A stretch of 64,000 bases of DNA from Dolomedes plantarius (GCA_907164885.2 OU015490.1:205744481-205808480); one strand, 5' to 3'; shown: positions 39,530 through 53,670, numbered from the stretch's first letter. Notes: generated from the letters alone by a model not told the origin. A program made the numbers and translations.

Positions 39530-41500
39530 TGATTAATTCCAAAATATCCTATATTTTATAAATTATAATTCAAGCCATTAAATTAATTTATATTAAGTGG
39601 TTGTTAAGAAAAGCAATTAAATAATATGCGACCAATATTTCCCACATTATTGAACAGCAGTCTTTTTTTCTAAAGAGTGCTATGTGATTTCTTGTTCTGG
39701 GGATTTTGGTATAAATTTCTTTATAAAACTAATAACCCGTTCTTCATTTCGTGGTATTTCATAAATCACGGCGTAAGAACTATAAAATAATCTTTGTCTC
39801 AAATTTGAAAAAAAAATTTAACCTTCTTAGAATATTTAAACCTTAAAAAGCATATCTTAAACTACGTTTTTCAGTGTTTGCACAGTCATTGTTCATACTC
39901 ACTTATTCGGGAATATGGAAATATACTTTGAATAACCTGAATATCAGTTAGAATAAAGGTTACGTATGGACTATAAATCTTTAAAAAAATTACAATTTGC
40001 CGATTAATTTTTAATGAAAATAGCGTTTATTTATTATATTATTAACATTTATTAGCGTTTAAAATTATTAATTTAATTAATTTCGAGAACTTTCGGTAAA
40101 ATTACAAAAGGAAGTTTAAATATTTTATAAAACATAATTTATGCCATGAAATTCATTTTCAAAGGGGTTGGTTAGCATTAAAATAATTTTTTGACCAAAA
40201 TTTTCAACATTATTGAATTAAAGTTGTCCTTTCTCTAAAGAATGCTATGTGATTTCTTGTTTTGGTGATTTTGGTGTAAAATTCCCTATAAAACGTACAG
40301 ACCTTTCTCTATTCCGTTACATTTCCATAATATCGGCGCAAAAGATATATAAATGAATGTGTACCTGAATATTAAAAAAAAACAGTGAAACTTCCTCAGA
40401 ATATTAAAACTTAAAAAAGTACATATTAAGCTATATTGGTCAATGTTTGAACAGTCATTGTTCATACTCGGTTATTCAGGAATATGGAAATATTATACTT
40501 TGAATAACCGGAACAGTTGAAATCAAAGTTTGGGTGTAGAATAAAAAACTTTATTAAAATAGCAATTTAGCGTTTAATAATTTAAAAAAAATAGTGTTCA
40601 ATTATTATATTATTTAAATTCGAGAATTTTCCGTTAAATCACAAGTATGTTATAAAATATAATTTATTCCATAAAATTCATATTCAAAGAGGTTTGTAGC
40701 TATTAATGACAGCATTAAAAAATTTGCTGACCAAAATTTCACACATTATTGAATTTAATTTGTCCTTTTTTTAAAGTAAGCTATATTATTTTTAACTATG
40801 TTTTTCAATTTTTGCACAGCCATTGTTGATATTCAATAATTCAAACATAAGGAAACATTATACTTTGAATAACCTGAGCAGCAGTCTAAATCAAAGTTTG
40901 CGTATGGATACTTTGATTTCAACTGTTGCTCAGATAATACTTAGATACTTGATTTGGATAATCAGACCTTCATTAAAATAGCAATTTAGCGTTTAATTAT
41001 TAATAAAAATAGTGGAAAATTATTAATTTAATAAAATTCTAGAAATTCCAGTTAAATCACAAGTATGTTATAAAATATAATGTGTGCTATAAAATTCATA
41101 TTCAAAGCCGTTTGTAGCTATTAACGAAAGTATTAAAATATTTTTTACCATAATTTCATAATTATTGAATTAAAGTTGTCTTTTTCTAAAGAATGCTGTG
41201 CGATTTTTTGTTCTGGTGATTTTGTTGATTTCCCTATAAAACCAACAGCCCGTTTTGTATTTCGTTACATGTCATGAATTTCGGGGCAAAAAATATAAAG
41301 CAATCTCTGTTTAAATCTTAAAAAAATAAAACTTTTTCAGAATATTATGAACATTAAAATTACATATTAAGCTATATTTTTCTATGTTTGCACAATCATT
41401 GTGCCTAATCCGTTATTCAGGAACATGGAAATATTATTCTTTGAATAACCCGAGCAACAGTTGGAATCAAACGCTACGCATGGAATATAAACCCTCATGA
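39530..41500 (+). repeat. Diverged tandem repeat of ~560 bp
   Basis: cattattgaa recurs near 39641, 40208, 40742 and 41160, followed in most copies by gtccttt-tctaaag, tgctatgtgatttcttgtt, gcacagtcattgttcat and actttgaataac. The third copy lacks about 120 bp and the fourth is incomplete. Decay is strong and no frame is conserved. Confidence 0.7.
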
Positions 41501-41939
41501 AAATAGCAATGATATAAATAAAATATTTCCTTAGACATAAAGATATACCAAAGAGTGAACTGATGATGAACTCGGATTGAAAATAGCTTCATTCAGCAGG
41601 ATATTCGTATTTTTGTTGCGTGTTAAGGATTCCGACCGCGCATTTATAGCTGACGGAACAGCAAATTCGAGCCCTAGAAAAGAGGTAATAAATATCTCCG
41701 GTTCATAAATACCGTATCGAAATGCAGCACTGGTATGTGTTCAATTTATAAAAGCGAGAATGTTGGAATAAGCTTTAGTAGAAGCATAAATATGTTGAGA
41801 TCTTGAAATGATGTACGACTATCGGTAGAAGTGTTAAAGAGTGAATGTTTCTTTTTGGTTTATTTTAGAAAAAGAAGCAAATATTTTATGTTTTTTTTAT
41901 ATTCATTTAGAGTTATATAATACCGTTCGCTTATCTTAA

Positions 41940-41981
<42 letters not shown>

Positions 41982-43100
41982 TTCAAATAACTTATATCTT
42001 TTTTATGGCAAAAGTGGATTTATTATGACACCTAATGAACACCCAAATTTTATTTATTTTTGACCCAATTGATTTTTTTTCTTTCTATCACGTTACTTTC
42101 CCGTAATTTTCTTGAAGCCATAAAAGCAAAAAAAAAAAAAAATGCAAAGTATTCTTGCATAAAAAATGCTTTATTTGAATAATATGTTGAACTTGATAAT
42201 TTTGTTTGTCAATTATTTTAATAGTTTATTAACAAGAAGAAACCCTTTGAAATTGAAATTTATGGCATAGATTACGTTATATAAAATATTGAGTAGGAGG
42301 TATTGAGCTTTGACATGAAATACGTTGGATGAATTTTTAATGTTCGAGAAATGATTAAAAGGTTAATGTTCATTACTCTTTGTTTAACCGGTATTTAGCA
42401 GTTTCTAGGTAGGTCGCGATATCCCAAATGGTTCATTTTTTGCAACAATTCATAGTGAAATTAAAAAACTTAAAAATAAAGAAGTTACTGAAAATTATGT
42501 TATACATTTACAATAGTTGCTTTGGGAAATGGTGATTGCTAAATTTCGTTTTTTATGCAGGGAAAATGAAATATCATGATTGGAAACAGGTTAGAAAATG
42601 AGGATTGAACACATGAGGTGTTCAGTGGTTTCACATTATACGGTAGGGCAGGGTATTTTTAGCCGTCGGCATCGTTTCTAAGGTCATGGTCACTTTAACT
42701 CTCGTGATGCAAAATATGACCATGGTGCTCTAAACCAAGCAATTAACAAAGTAACGTGATTACTTCGACTAGGTAAGGCAAGTCAATACTATCGTTTTTA
42801 TTATATCAGCTGAGAAATATCATTTAACCTCCTTCTAAAACCAACAATATATGGGCTTTAATGATATTTCGAGTTTTATTTGTTCATTATGATGCACTCT
42901 AAGAACGTCAATCTTATGTGAGAGAAGAGTAAGTTTGTAGACAGCCCTACCGTCATCTTTTAAAACACGAGTTCTGATACCATACTATAACATATTACTT
43001 GCTCCAATCCGAGGTTTCTAAAGCACTCATAACAAGAGCTGAATTATAAGCCGCTAGCTCTGGATCGGAAGAATTGTGTCTAGAAATTCGGCCATCATCC
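41501..43100. other. Unassigned DNA with a short (AT)n tract
   Basis: (AT)n at 41941-41977. No gene recognised; 42600-42760 is slightly G+C-richer. Confidence 0.4.
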
Positions 43101-43625
43101 GACAAGACCTGAGGAGTAGACACAGGTTTTCATAACACTATTTAGTGATATCTAATATTTATGTAATTAAAAGGTGTTATTTAGAAAGGTTTTGTATGAA
43201 GTATGGACTTGCTGTTAAGTTTTCAATTCTGACAAGGAGGAGATCTGTTATGGTAGTTTGGCAATGTGTTAAATCAAAAATGCTTAAAAATGTTAAAGTT
43301 TTAGTACCTGGGCATTCGGCAGTATATGAGAAGACCTGAGGAGTATATCTAAGTTTTCATACTTTTTACCGATTTCTAAGATTTATGCACTATAAGGTGT
43401 TATTTAGAAAGGTTTTGGAGGAAGTATGGACTGTTTGTTGATTGATTGAAATCTCTACGGTTATTTTTTATGCTACCACGAACGCTAATTAGACCGGGTT
43501 CTAATACTTGAAGGTGATTTTAATTCTTAAAAGGAGGAGCTGTGTTGAGATAGTTCGAGAATGTGTCAAATCAAAGTTATTTGAAAACAATTAATGTTAA
43601 ATCTTTGAGACAGTTGTGATTTCGA
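43101..43625 (+). repeat. Local tandem duplication (~230-300 bp)
   Basis: agacctgaggagta, aaggtgttatttagaaaggt and aggaggag with gtgt-aaatcaaa occur in order in 43101-43325 and again in 43328-43625. The second copy has about 75 extra bases in the middle. Confidence 0.65.
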
Positions 43626-43702
43626 TATTTTCTAAGTCTGTTACTTCAGATACTAGTTACTTAAAACACCACTAACAGAGAATAGCGAATTTTAAAAAAT
43701 AA

Positions 43703-44225
43703 TTAATTAATTAATTTATATTTTCTCAAAGTGAAGTTACACAAATCGGGAACATCATAAACGTTTTTAAAGTCCACAATGGAACGTAGATACGTGGGAA
43801 AAGGTTCGGTCTTAGATGTTCCCACGCAGGCTAGGAGATGATCTAGAGTTGCTTCTACCCTCTTCGATATGGAGCACAGGGGGGAAACCTTTCTGCGTCC
43901 CTTTACAATCATATTACCTGTATGTCCAGTTCCTAGACGTGAAATACAACTAGCAACGCGACAGAACCATATGGAGTATAAGACAATGCCTCGGTCTTAA
44001 GGTAACCTTCCATATACCACTGATGGGAAAACAAAGGAACCGTTCTTTTAGCTTTCATTTTTGCACTGGATTGATTTAAAATAGTCAATGTCAAAGGTAC
44101 TATTTGGGATTGCTGCAGCTTTCGTTAATGAGTCTGCAACCTCATTAACCGAAATACTTACGTACGATGAGATCCATTTCTTAGATGGTATTCGGACTTT
44201 TCCCACCCCACAACGAATATTAAAG
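43703..44225 (-). pseudogene. 3' end of a non-LTR retrotransposon ORF (RNase H and Cys/His tail)
   Basis: The minus strand reads KKWISSYVSISVNEVADSLT with KAAA, the last motif of an I/Jockey-type RNase H domain (W-I-x-S-H-V-G-I-x-G-N-E-x-A-D in family terms, with several positions changed). After a short region with stops come SRLGTGHTGNMI, SPLCSISKRVEATLDHLLAC and the final IVDFKNVYDV, as in the tail of arthropod non-LTR ORFs. Reverse transcriptase is absent because the copy is cut at about 44225. The plus-strand ttaattaattaatta at 43700-43715 is the likely 3' tail. Confidence 0.7.
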
Positions 44226-44908
44226 CAAGAACTTAAGAAATAAGATTAAAATTGATAGTTTTATTTCAATTTTCAAAATAAAATTATCACTTTAATAATA
44301 AGAATATCACTTTAACTGTGGTTTTGTCGTAGGACAATGTAAATGTGTGACTGCAGATGTCTTAGAAATTCATTCGGATGAATTTTAGAGGAGTTTAATC
44401 TTTCATCCCAAACACTTGTGATCATTTGTGATCAGAATCAGAAAAAAAAAAAAAATAATTCTTAACATATTGAATAAGAAGCGAACCAATTTTTCTCTGG
44501 GTATACGCTGATAATTTTTAAAAAAGTCATTTTGGAATTCCACTGCCTTGATAAAAATGTTGACAACTTAAAAATATTCTTGTAATTACGTAGAACTGAT
44601 TAAAGAAGTATATGGAATTAAAGTTTAAGTTTTATAATTTTTTTTATTACAGATGGAAATTGGAATACAATCGCAATGAAAAAGTTTAAAATAATTTTAA
44701 AGCTCAGTCAAAGCACATTAAAAACCTGTAATTACTTTTCGCTACGGAGGTATTTTGTACTTGAAAAAATAAATGTTCATTTGTGCACTAATAATAGATA
44801 ACTGTAATTTCGAAGAGTTAATAGGGTTTTGTTAAAGAAAACTATTGTGCTTTTGAAAGAAATGATGAGATAAATAAGGAAAGCTATATTTATAAAGAAA
44901 ACTACAGC
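44226..44908. other. A+T-rich DNA, nothing recognised
   Basis: No gene or element end recognised. Confidence 0.4.
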
Positions 44909-45900
<992 letters not shown>

Positions 45901-46059
45901 ACAAAAGCAATGAATATTATGAGAATTTATACCCATTAATTAATTTTTTTATAATAGCTTGTCTTATTTTATTTAATTTTACGCTCATATTGATTTCGCA
46001 GTAATTTATAATTATAAATGACTACAGCCAGAGTTGCGGCTGACTTGAAGAGATAAAAT

Positions 46060-47160
46060 TATTCTAAATTAATCCTGCTGACAAGTGGAAATTTGTAAGT
46101 GCAAATTTTTAAGTGGAGGGGTATAGTTGTGGGTATTGGTGCTTCGCTAATTATCCATAAACTAGCTAAATACCCGAGCTTCGCTACGGAGTACATTTTA
46201 GGATAATTACAATAAAAAAATAATGAAATTGATTTTTAGAGGATTTCTTATAAACAATATTTTTTTTGTTACTTCATTGGGTGGAACTAATAATACCAGG
46301 ATCGTCCGCGTACTTACGCGTGAGCAAGCTATGAAAATATGAACGTGGGAGAAACAATTTTCCCTTAAATGTACGCTAGCGTATTTTAAATTTTGGATTT
46401 GACACTTATTTATCGTCATGGCGAAGCGTACTTCGGGAGGAAATTGCAGTTTTATATATAGGTGTAATTTAATATCCATAAAACGTAATAATTTGAATTA
46501 ATTTCTTAAAAAAATTCCATCTCAATTTGTCTAGAGGTTCAATTTTATCTTTTGTTGTATTTTAAAATTTTTTCATCAATTTATTAAATGGTTATGCACA
46601 TAACGCAAAATTATTTTAATGTATCGCAAAAAGTAAAGAAATCACGTGATCAGTATTTAATAAATTAAAACAAAAAAATTAATATTTAAAAATTCACAAA
46701 AAATCAGAAAATGGAAGTAAAAATTTGAACAATATTTCTTTTAAAGGAATTTTTATGATCTTTCGAGTGATATAAATTTTATAACCCTTAGATTAGTAAA
46801 AATTTGCATTTAAAATATCCTTAGATTAGTATTTTAAATGGAATTTTTTTTTAAATGTTACAAAAAAGCTTAAAAATTTAATTAAAAAATTAAGAAGAAT
46901 TTTTCAAAAATCTTTCTTACTGCACCTCTACACTATCAGAAGAATAGATATGCGAAATTATACCCTTTAGGTCCAGTGGTTTCGTCTGTGTGTTATCTGT
47001 CAGTCAGTCAGTCAGTCACGGAACTGTTTTATATATGTAGACTAATGAATATCAATCACGGACATAGAATCTCGGTAATTGCCTTTTATTTGTTTCCTAT
47101 TTAGTCATAAGTTTGTTTCAACTAGTAAAAAACTTGTTGGTTGAAAAGTATTTTACGTCT
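46060..47160. repeat. Dispersed repeat R45, copy 2 fragment, split by a Helentron
   Basis: ttctaaattaatcctgctga and gttgtgggtattgg (46060-46160) match 45697-45750. The match resumes at 47043 (taatgaatatcaatc, tagaatctcgg, ataagtttgtttcaactagt), corresponding to 45765-45850. Confidence 0.65.
46161..47042 (-). mobile_element. Helentron-like element 2
   Basis: On the minus strand the 5' end is gtctacatatataaaacagt with ccgtgactgactgactg, and the 3' end is ccgtagcgaagctcgggta-tttagctagt. Both are standard Helentron-family termini in arthropods. A gtcagtca microsatellite sits just inside the 5' end. No Rep/helicase coding; about 880 bp. Confidence 0.8.
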
Positions 47161-47161
47161 C

Positions 47162-47465
47162 TTTGGCATGTTTTATGCATTTTTTTTCACACTCGAGTCT
47201 ATATTTTAGAGATCTGTATTTCCTCATGTATTGGAAGTATAAAGTAAGCCTCAAGCACTCAACTTTTCTAGTCTGAGGGAAAGCATTAGATATTATCAAT
47301 ATTAATATCGCATCCTATCCAGCTTCTCTTTTTTTGGCGTACTTTATGCATTTTTACCACTCTATATTTTACCGATGTGTATTTCATCGTCTACTGCAAG
47401 TTAAATTAGCCTCAAGCATTCAACATTTCTAGTCTGGAGAAAAGCACTCCATATTATCATGTGCT
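47162..47465 (+). repeat. Direct duplication of ~150 bp
   Basis: ttggcatgttttatgcattt to gcctcaagcactcaac and ttctagtctg (47162-47300) repeats at 47333-47462 with small changes. Confidence 0.65.
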
Positions 47466-47804
47466 CCATTCCTATGTCAGATAGAGCCGCACCAATCACT
47501 GTGTAATTGAATAGCTTGAACACGTTGAATATAATGTGGAATTTTGCGTAAAATACTTAAAATGTTTTTGAAACTAGAAGGTTTGTGGATTTTACAGTAG
47601 AATAGGAGGAAGAACCGAAAACGCTAAAAAATCCGGAAATTCTACCTTGAGTAGTAGGCCGGCCTTGACTTTCCTAATCAAAATCAGCATGATATAATTA
47701 GCGATAATTCAGAAATTAATTATCGCTTAAATCAAATTAATGATTGATGGGAAATAAAAATAAATAAAGTTATTCATATATTGCTTCCGGGTAATTCTCT
47801 AAAA

Positions 47805-48447
47805 TCGTAGTTCGTACCCGAAGTTCGAAACCGTAGGAGAAAATATTCAAATTAAATCTAATAGGACATATAAGAATATAGTACTTTTAATATAGTAAAG
47901 TATGAGGAACATAATATCTTTTACTGTATTTTAATATTTTTTGGGGTAATGTCCAATCGCCTGCCGCATTTATGAGCAAGAAAAAAATTTTTTTTTGTCT
48001 ATTTCGTCGTTATGCCTGTGATGATAAATTTATTTAAAGTACCAGACAAAGAAATCACGTGATCAGCATTTAATAAATTCAATTCTAAAGATTAATCTTT
48101 AAAAATTCACCAACAATCAGAAATTGGAGGTAAAATTTGAAAAAGATTTCATTTTACAGGACTTTTTAGGATCATTCTCGTGATATAATTTTTATTCCCC
48201 TCAAATTATTATTTTAAATACAAACTTATAAAAGGTTACTAAAACAGCTTGAAAATTTAAATTTTAAAAAATCTAAGAAGAATTTTTCAAAAATCTTTCT
48301 TAGTGCTATCCTACACTACAAGAAGAATCGCCATGCAAAATTTCAGCCCTTTAGGTCCAGCGGTTTGGTCTGTGCGTTGTATGTCAGTCAGTCAATCAGT
48401 CAGTCATTGAGTCAGTCAGTTACGGAACTGTTTTATATATATAGATA
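47805..48447 (-). mobile_element. Helentron-like element 3
   Basis: Same family as the element at 46161: the plus-strand right end has ggtccagcggtttggtctg, gtcagtcagtcaatcagtc and tacggaactgttttatatat. The left end is decayed (cgtacccgaagttcgaaacc against the acccgagcttcgctacgg of element 2). No coding capacity. Confidence 0.7.
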
Positions 48448-48579
48448 ATGGTAGATGGGAAAGCGAAAATAATTTCATATAACCAAAGATACGTTACAGA
48501 ATTTTTAAAATTAAGTAAATATCAAAATTAATTTTTTATATGTTCCTTTCGTAATATTATATATCTAAGAATAATATTA

Positions 48580-48725
48580 CTAGTTATCTTTAAATTTAAA
48601 TTATAATATTATGCGTCTTTTAAAAAAAAGAAATTGGGCTGCATAATATTAGAAATCTGTAATATTATGTGCCGCATAATATTAGAAATCTATAATATTA
48701 TGTGCCGCATAATATTAAAAATCTT
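48580..48725 (+). repeat. Short tandem repeat rich in taatatta
   Basis: gcataatattagaaatctat and the following aatattatgtgcc form a ~33-base unit present about 2.5 times at 48643-48720. Each unit has a small internal palindrome. Confidence 0.7.
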
Positions 48726-49425
48726 GTGGCCAGCGCGCTGTATGTTGCGCAGGTCTACCCTAAAACAAAACTTACCAATTAGTTTAAATATTTACTTCGA
48801 GAATGACGAAAACAAATATTTTCCATTTAATCAACACTTTTTTTCCCTCAAAACACTAATAAATGTGAAATTGGATGTAAAATTTTACTCAAATTATCTT
48901 TGCTATTTTTGTTTCGTATATATGTTGTATTAAGAATTACTATGAGTTCACAATGAACATACCAAGAACATACAAATTTAGGAAAATGACTTTTAAAACA
49001 TACATCATAAATTTAAGCCGATAATTTCTAGCCTTAATTAAACGTAACATATCTTTATTAATTTTCCTCATTACGCTATGTATCTATTAGAAATATCTCC
49101 TAAGCTATTGTTCTCGGTGGCGTATGACATTGCATTAACTCTTTTTATTTTAACCATTCAAACTTTATATCAATAGATTCCCTATTTTTAAACTTTTTTT
49201 TGTAATGACAAAACTCATACAATTATCTTATTGCCCATACCATATTTAAATAAGTGCCGGGAAAATATTCTTATATTCTAGAACGTCAGATATGACATCC
49301 GTAATATTATAGATTGATTAACCCTTTATCCTCGTTCGGTTATTCCTTCTGTATATTAAAAACTACGTTTGAAGATTGAGATATGTTGTCAACTTCAATT
49401 AAAATGTCTTGTTAAATATTTCCCA
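48726..49425. other. A+T-rich DNA, nothing recognised
   Basis: No gene or element end recognised. Confidence 0.4.
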
Positions 49426-49904
49426 TATGAGGGGTGAAAGACAAAATGGTATAAGTCACATTTTCAACTTTTCTTATTTGAGGGCAAAATTGTAATTTCC
49501 ATGTTAAATTTATAGTGGAAATGAAAATAATTATTATTTGCAATATTATAATAATTATTATGAATTATAATTTGTTCAATTTATAGTGGAATTTTTTGTA
49601 GTTTTTGCAGTAAAACGCTTTTGACTTACACTATTTTGCCTTTCCCTGCTTCATATATGAGGCGCTTAAAGAGGTATAAGTCAGTAAGTCAAGTTGTGTA
49701 AGTCCAAAGCGTTTTACAGCAAAAACTACAAAAAATCCACTATATATTGAACAAATTATAATTCATAATAATTATTATGATATTGCAAATACTAATTATT
49801 GCCATTCCACTATAAATTGAACATGGAGATTACATTTTTGACCTCAAATAAAAAAAGAGTTCAAAATGTGACTTACACCACTTTCCCTTTCACAACCTCA
49901 TATA
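49426..49904. mobile_element. Inverted dimer of a ~240-bp MITE
   Basis: Copy a (49426-49655) and copy b (49656-49904) are reverse complements of each other and meet at tcatatatgagg. Both have tatgagg outer ends with gtataagtca or gtgtaagtca next to them. The flanks are consistent with a TA target. Shared inner words are aattattatgaattataatt and cagtaaaacgctttt. No coding capacity. Confidence 0.8.
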
Positions 49905-50137
49905 AAAATGTCCCAATTTCAACAATGCACAGTGTCTAGTGCTCTTAGAATATTTATTAGTATAGATTATTAGAGAAATTTGCAGTAAAAATTTCCATAT
50001 CGTAGAGTTATTTATTTATTTATTCGTTACAAATGCCCTGAAGATTAGCAATGACGCCAGTAGTTCTCAGACAATGGGCGAGACTGCTGGCCAGTCATTT
50101 AAGGGGCCATTCATTTAAGCTGGCCATTCATTATAGG

Positions 50138-50270
50138 TGGCCAGCATTACCCCCTACAAGCCGGTCCCGTAATTTAGAACCGAGTCATGTGACGAGACCA
50201 GAACACTTCCTTCCGCACCCCCAGAGGTAAATATGAGAACGTGGAAGATATTGCAGCCATGACAGATTTT
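50138..50270. repeat. Fragment shared with 11115-11245
   Basis: ggccagcattaccccctac, ccggtcccgtaattta, gaaccgagtca and attgcagccatgacagattt match the region near 11115-11245 in the same orientation. It belongs to a dispersed repeat, perhaps an internal part of the DUF4817-type element. Confidence 0.65.
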
Positions 50271-50482
50271 AGGTGCACTGGGCACCATTTCCCTTTCATG
50301 TAGTAAAGCATTGGATCTTAAGCTCTTTCAGTCTCATGGACCTCTTTAATAATCTAGTGAAAGCTATGGACCCCTCCTTCTTATAAAAGACTCATACAAT
50401 GAAATTGTTATAAACATAAAATTTGGATATATAACATAGTTACAAATAGTTTTAAGAAATCTAATTACTTACACACACACAC

Positions 50483-50678
<196 letters not shown>

Positions 50679-50770
50679 CAGCCACACTTTCCTATTCCTT
50701 GAAAGCTGGATATTTTTAGGTTGAAATGTCTTTTGCTATTTCTTTTTCTTCGTCCGACACATTAAGTGAC

Positions 50771-51090
50771 TTCAAAGTGTTCAGAATGAGGATAATGTCC
50801 TAAAACTGTGAGCCGCTGGAGTTTCCTGTCTCTCGCAGGGTTCAGGTGGGAAAGATCAAAAGCATTTTTTTCACCTATCTCTTTTTATTCTGCCATTTCC
50901 TGAAATTTCCAGACTGTCCTCATGTGTTCGGGGAAAATTTTCCAGGCTTTTGGTTCCGCAAATATATTTTATAAGTATGGAAACAAAACAAATAAAAGCC
51001 TGCGATAAAAATTCAGCTTTTGTTTTTGTTAAACAAATATTGCTGGCGTGGCAGACAGAAAACGTCCTAGACGTAGCTGCTTTATTGTTT
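50771..51090. repeat. Dispersed repeat R45, copy 3
   Basis: agtgttcagaatgagga, catttcctgaaatttcc and gcctgcgataaaaattc match copy 1 at 45441. As in copy 1, a (TA)n tract lies shortly upstream. The minus strand is open for 101 codons (51176-50871), and the peptide resembles that of copy 1 (FLSQAFICFV against FLSQAHICFV; EISGNGRIK against EISGNDGIN). Confidence 0.75.
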
Positions 51091-51199
51091 TTTCCATACA
51101 TTAAACTGTTATGGACGGATTTAGCGATTTTTTTTTGTTTTTTATTCTGTAATGAAATTCTGTATCGGCCATTCATGAGTTCTTTTGCCTTTTAGTATA

Positions 51200-52040
51200 A
51201 CGGATGCCATCTTATTAGATTTTTTAGATTTCTTTTTCATATTGAAAACCATTTATACGGAAAATTTTATTTTTCTTCAAGACAAATATTTCTTACGACA
51301 GAACAAAATATGAGACGACTGAATATAATATACGACATAGTTATTAAATATAGTCAGGGTATAATAGTTTAACCAGTACCATGTATAGTTTTCTTGTATA
51401 CTTTTAGATGAATGAGAATAAATCATCCAGTGTGGAGGCATTGATGCACGTGGGTAGAAGCAGATCAAAACATCTGCACAGAAAAATACAACAGAATATT
51501 GAGCGATGTAATAAAAGTGTTTATTTTATACAGTTTATTATAACTTTGTTTTATATATAACTGACGTAGTTGGAATTTTTACATGGGGAATTTGTGCTTG
51601 TATTTTAATAAAACAAAGAAATTCTCTGTATTTTCTTGTAAAATAATGTTAAAGCAAACATTGTTTTTATTTAAAATAATATGCGTGATAAAATAGTAGA
51701 AAAATCAGTATATGATAATCATTTTGTGTGTGTTGATTTTTATTCTCAAATAAAAATCATATAATTCTCTCATATAATTCTATTGTGTTATTTATATTAA
51801 AACAATGAAGTGGAATAAGCACCTTACATATTTAAAATTCCTTATTATTTTTGACGAAAAAATCCATGCCTTTATATATTATTCCACAGAGCTGAGTTTT
51901 TAGCGCCAAAAAATATTTCCCAAATTTATTAAACAAAATTCATGTTTAAAAATATATTACGTGTTTTAAGCTTAAAAATATATGAGTTGGAATTCAATCA
52001 AGCTTTTTATTATTTATTCGTGCTGTCGTAGGTTTCTGTA
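51200..52040. other. A+T-rich DNA, nothing recognised
   Basis: No gene or element end recognised. Confidence 0.4.
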
Positions 52041-52745
52041 AGCCCATTTGTTTTATGTTTGCATTATTTTTTATTATAACTGACCATGCTTATTATTTTA
52101 AATGAAAATAAAATTACCGAAAAAACATCGCGTATCCTTTGGCGAAGGAAAAAAACTAACAATTGCAAATATCCAGAAATCTGCATCTATAATAATAAAT
52201 TTTTGTATGATCGACATTTTATCAAAATAAATATGACTCTTAAATTTTATCGGGGATTTCTGAAATTCTCTGAAATTACTTCGGGGAATATTAAGTAATA
52301 TGATGCAGAGTTAAAAGCCTTAAAATACGCTGATTACATGAAATTAGAAATGAAAAGATAGGATGGATTTCTCAATGTTAATGCCTAAATAAGTAAATGA
52401 CAATGCCTAAATAAGTAAAACTTAAATCAAACTTTAATCATAATTTTTCTTAATGCTTAAAGAGCGATAAATACATCTCGTGGGAAATGCTCATGATTAT
52501 CGCTGACCCCTCATTACAAGAAAAAACCTCGCCAATGAGGCTACCTTAAAACCGGTCCAGGACTCTTCTCACCGGAAGTGGACTGTATTTTAGATGCAGA
52601 TTTCTGGGTATTTGGGCTTTTGCAATTCTTAGATTTTTCTTTCGCCAAAGGAGACGCGATCTTTTCCGCTAATTTTGCTTTCATTTAAAATAACAAGTGT
52701 GGTCAGTTATATAAATAAATAATGCAAATGTAAAACAAATGGGTT
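52041..52745. mobile_element. Inverted-repeat element, ~705 bp
   Basis: The left arm 52041-52195 (agcccatttgttttatg, ataactgaccatgctt, tcctttggcgaagg, cagaaatctgcatct) pairs with the reverse complement of 52590-52745. The middle is unique. A 70-codon plus-strand frame begins in the left arm (52086-52298), and a related frame is readable, with a stop, in the right arm. I recognise no domain and no target duplication. Confidence 0.7.
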
Positions 52746-52750
52746 TTTTA

Positions 52751-53670
52751 GGATGCATTTGGCAGAGCATAGTTGCTATTCCTGAATCAGGAAGGTATTT
52801 CATGAAGTTTTCAGTCGTATGACGTAATACGGTAGGATCGCTGGTTTCACGGACGTGGCGGTAGCCTTATCGCACCATACTCCTCGGGATTTTAAAAATC
52901 TCGCAAATACGAGGATTCTTGCGGCTTTGAGACACCAGACGCGTCAGGGGAACGTTCGTTTGTCCCGAAAGGGTTTGTGTTTCTTCGATCGGCAGCGGGA
53001 AAATCCGTAATTTCGATGATCTGACCTCACCGCTTTCACGATTAATACGGAATCAACACCAACTCTATATATTCGGCTTTCTGGGCAGAGAGCTTTCGGA
53101 GTAATAGATATTTAGGATGAATTAATGGCGTCTCTAGTGCTACATATTACAAGTTAGGTGCCCCCAAAAACGATAAACTCAGAAAGTGGTTTCCGTGACG
53201 CCATCGCTTTCACGAATAACCTCAAACCTGCACTCTTGTGTTCGCTTTTGGAATGCATTTAGCAAAACATAGTTGTATAGGACTGAAAAAGTTTTAGGAA
53301 AGACTTTTAAGAAATCTTCAGTCATATGACATCATATACCGATATTTGCTGGCTTCGCGGAAGTGGCGCATACCGTATCGCCCCGTTCTTCACGGGATTC
53401 TGAAAATCTCACAAATTCGATTATCCTTGCGGTTTTGCGACACCAGACGCGTGAAGGGCACGTTGATTCGTCCTGAAAGCTTTGTGTTTCTGTGATCGGC
53501 AGCGGGAAAATTAATCCGCAATTTCGATGATTTGACGTTACCAATTTCACGGTTAATACGGAATCGGCACCAACAATATATTTTCGAGTTTCTGGGTTCA
53601 GGTCTTTTGGAGTAACAGACCTTTAGATGATTTAACGGCGTCTCTAGTGCTAAGGCTGAGCAATACATGT
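52751..53670. repeat. Tandem duplication of a G+C-richer ~500-bp unit
   Basis: Two copies, from about 52751 and 53250: ggaatgcattt, tcagtcgtatgac, gacaccagacgcgt, tctgtgatcggcagcggg-aaaa, taatacggaatcggcacc and ggcgtctctagtgcta occur in the same order in each. The minus-strand frames in copy 2 (72 and 118 codons) are not matched by clean frames in copy 1, so I do not call a gene. Base composition is unlike the neighbours. Confidence 0.85.

Noticed and set aside
46999..47020. CRISPR-like short regular repeats (gtca)n, also at 48384-48425
   Set aside because: Simple tetranucleotide repeat inside Helentron 5' ends; no spacers and a eukaryotic context.
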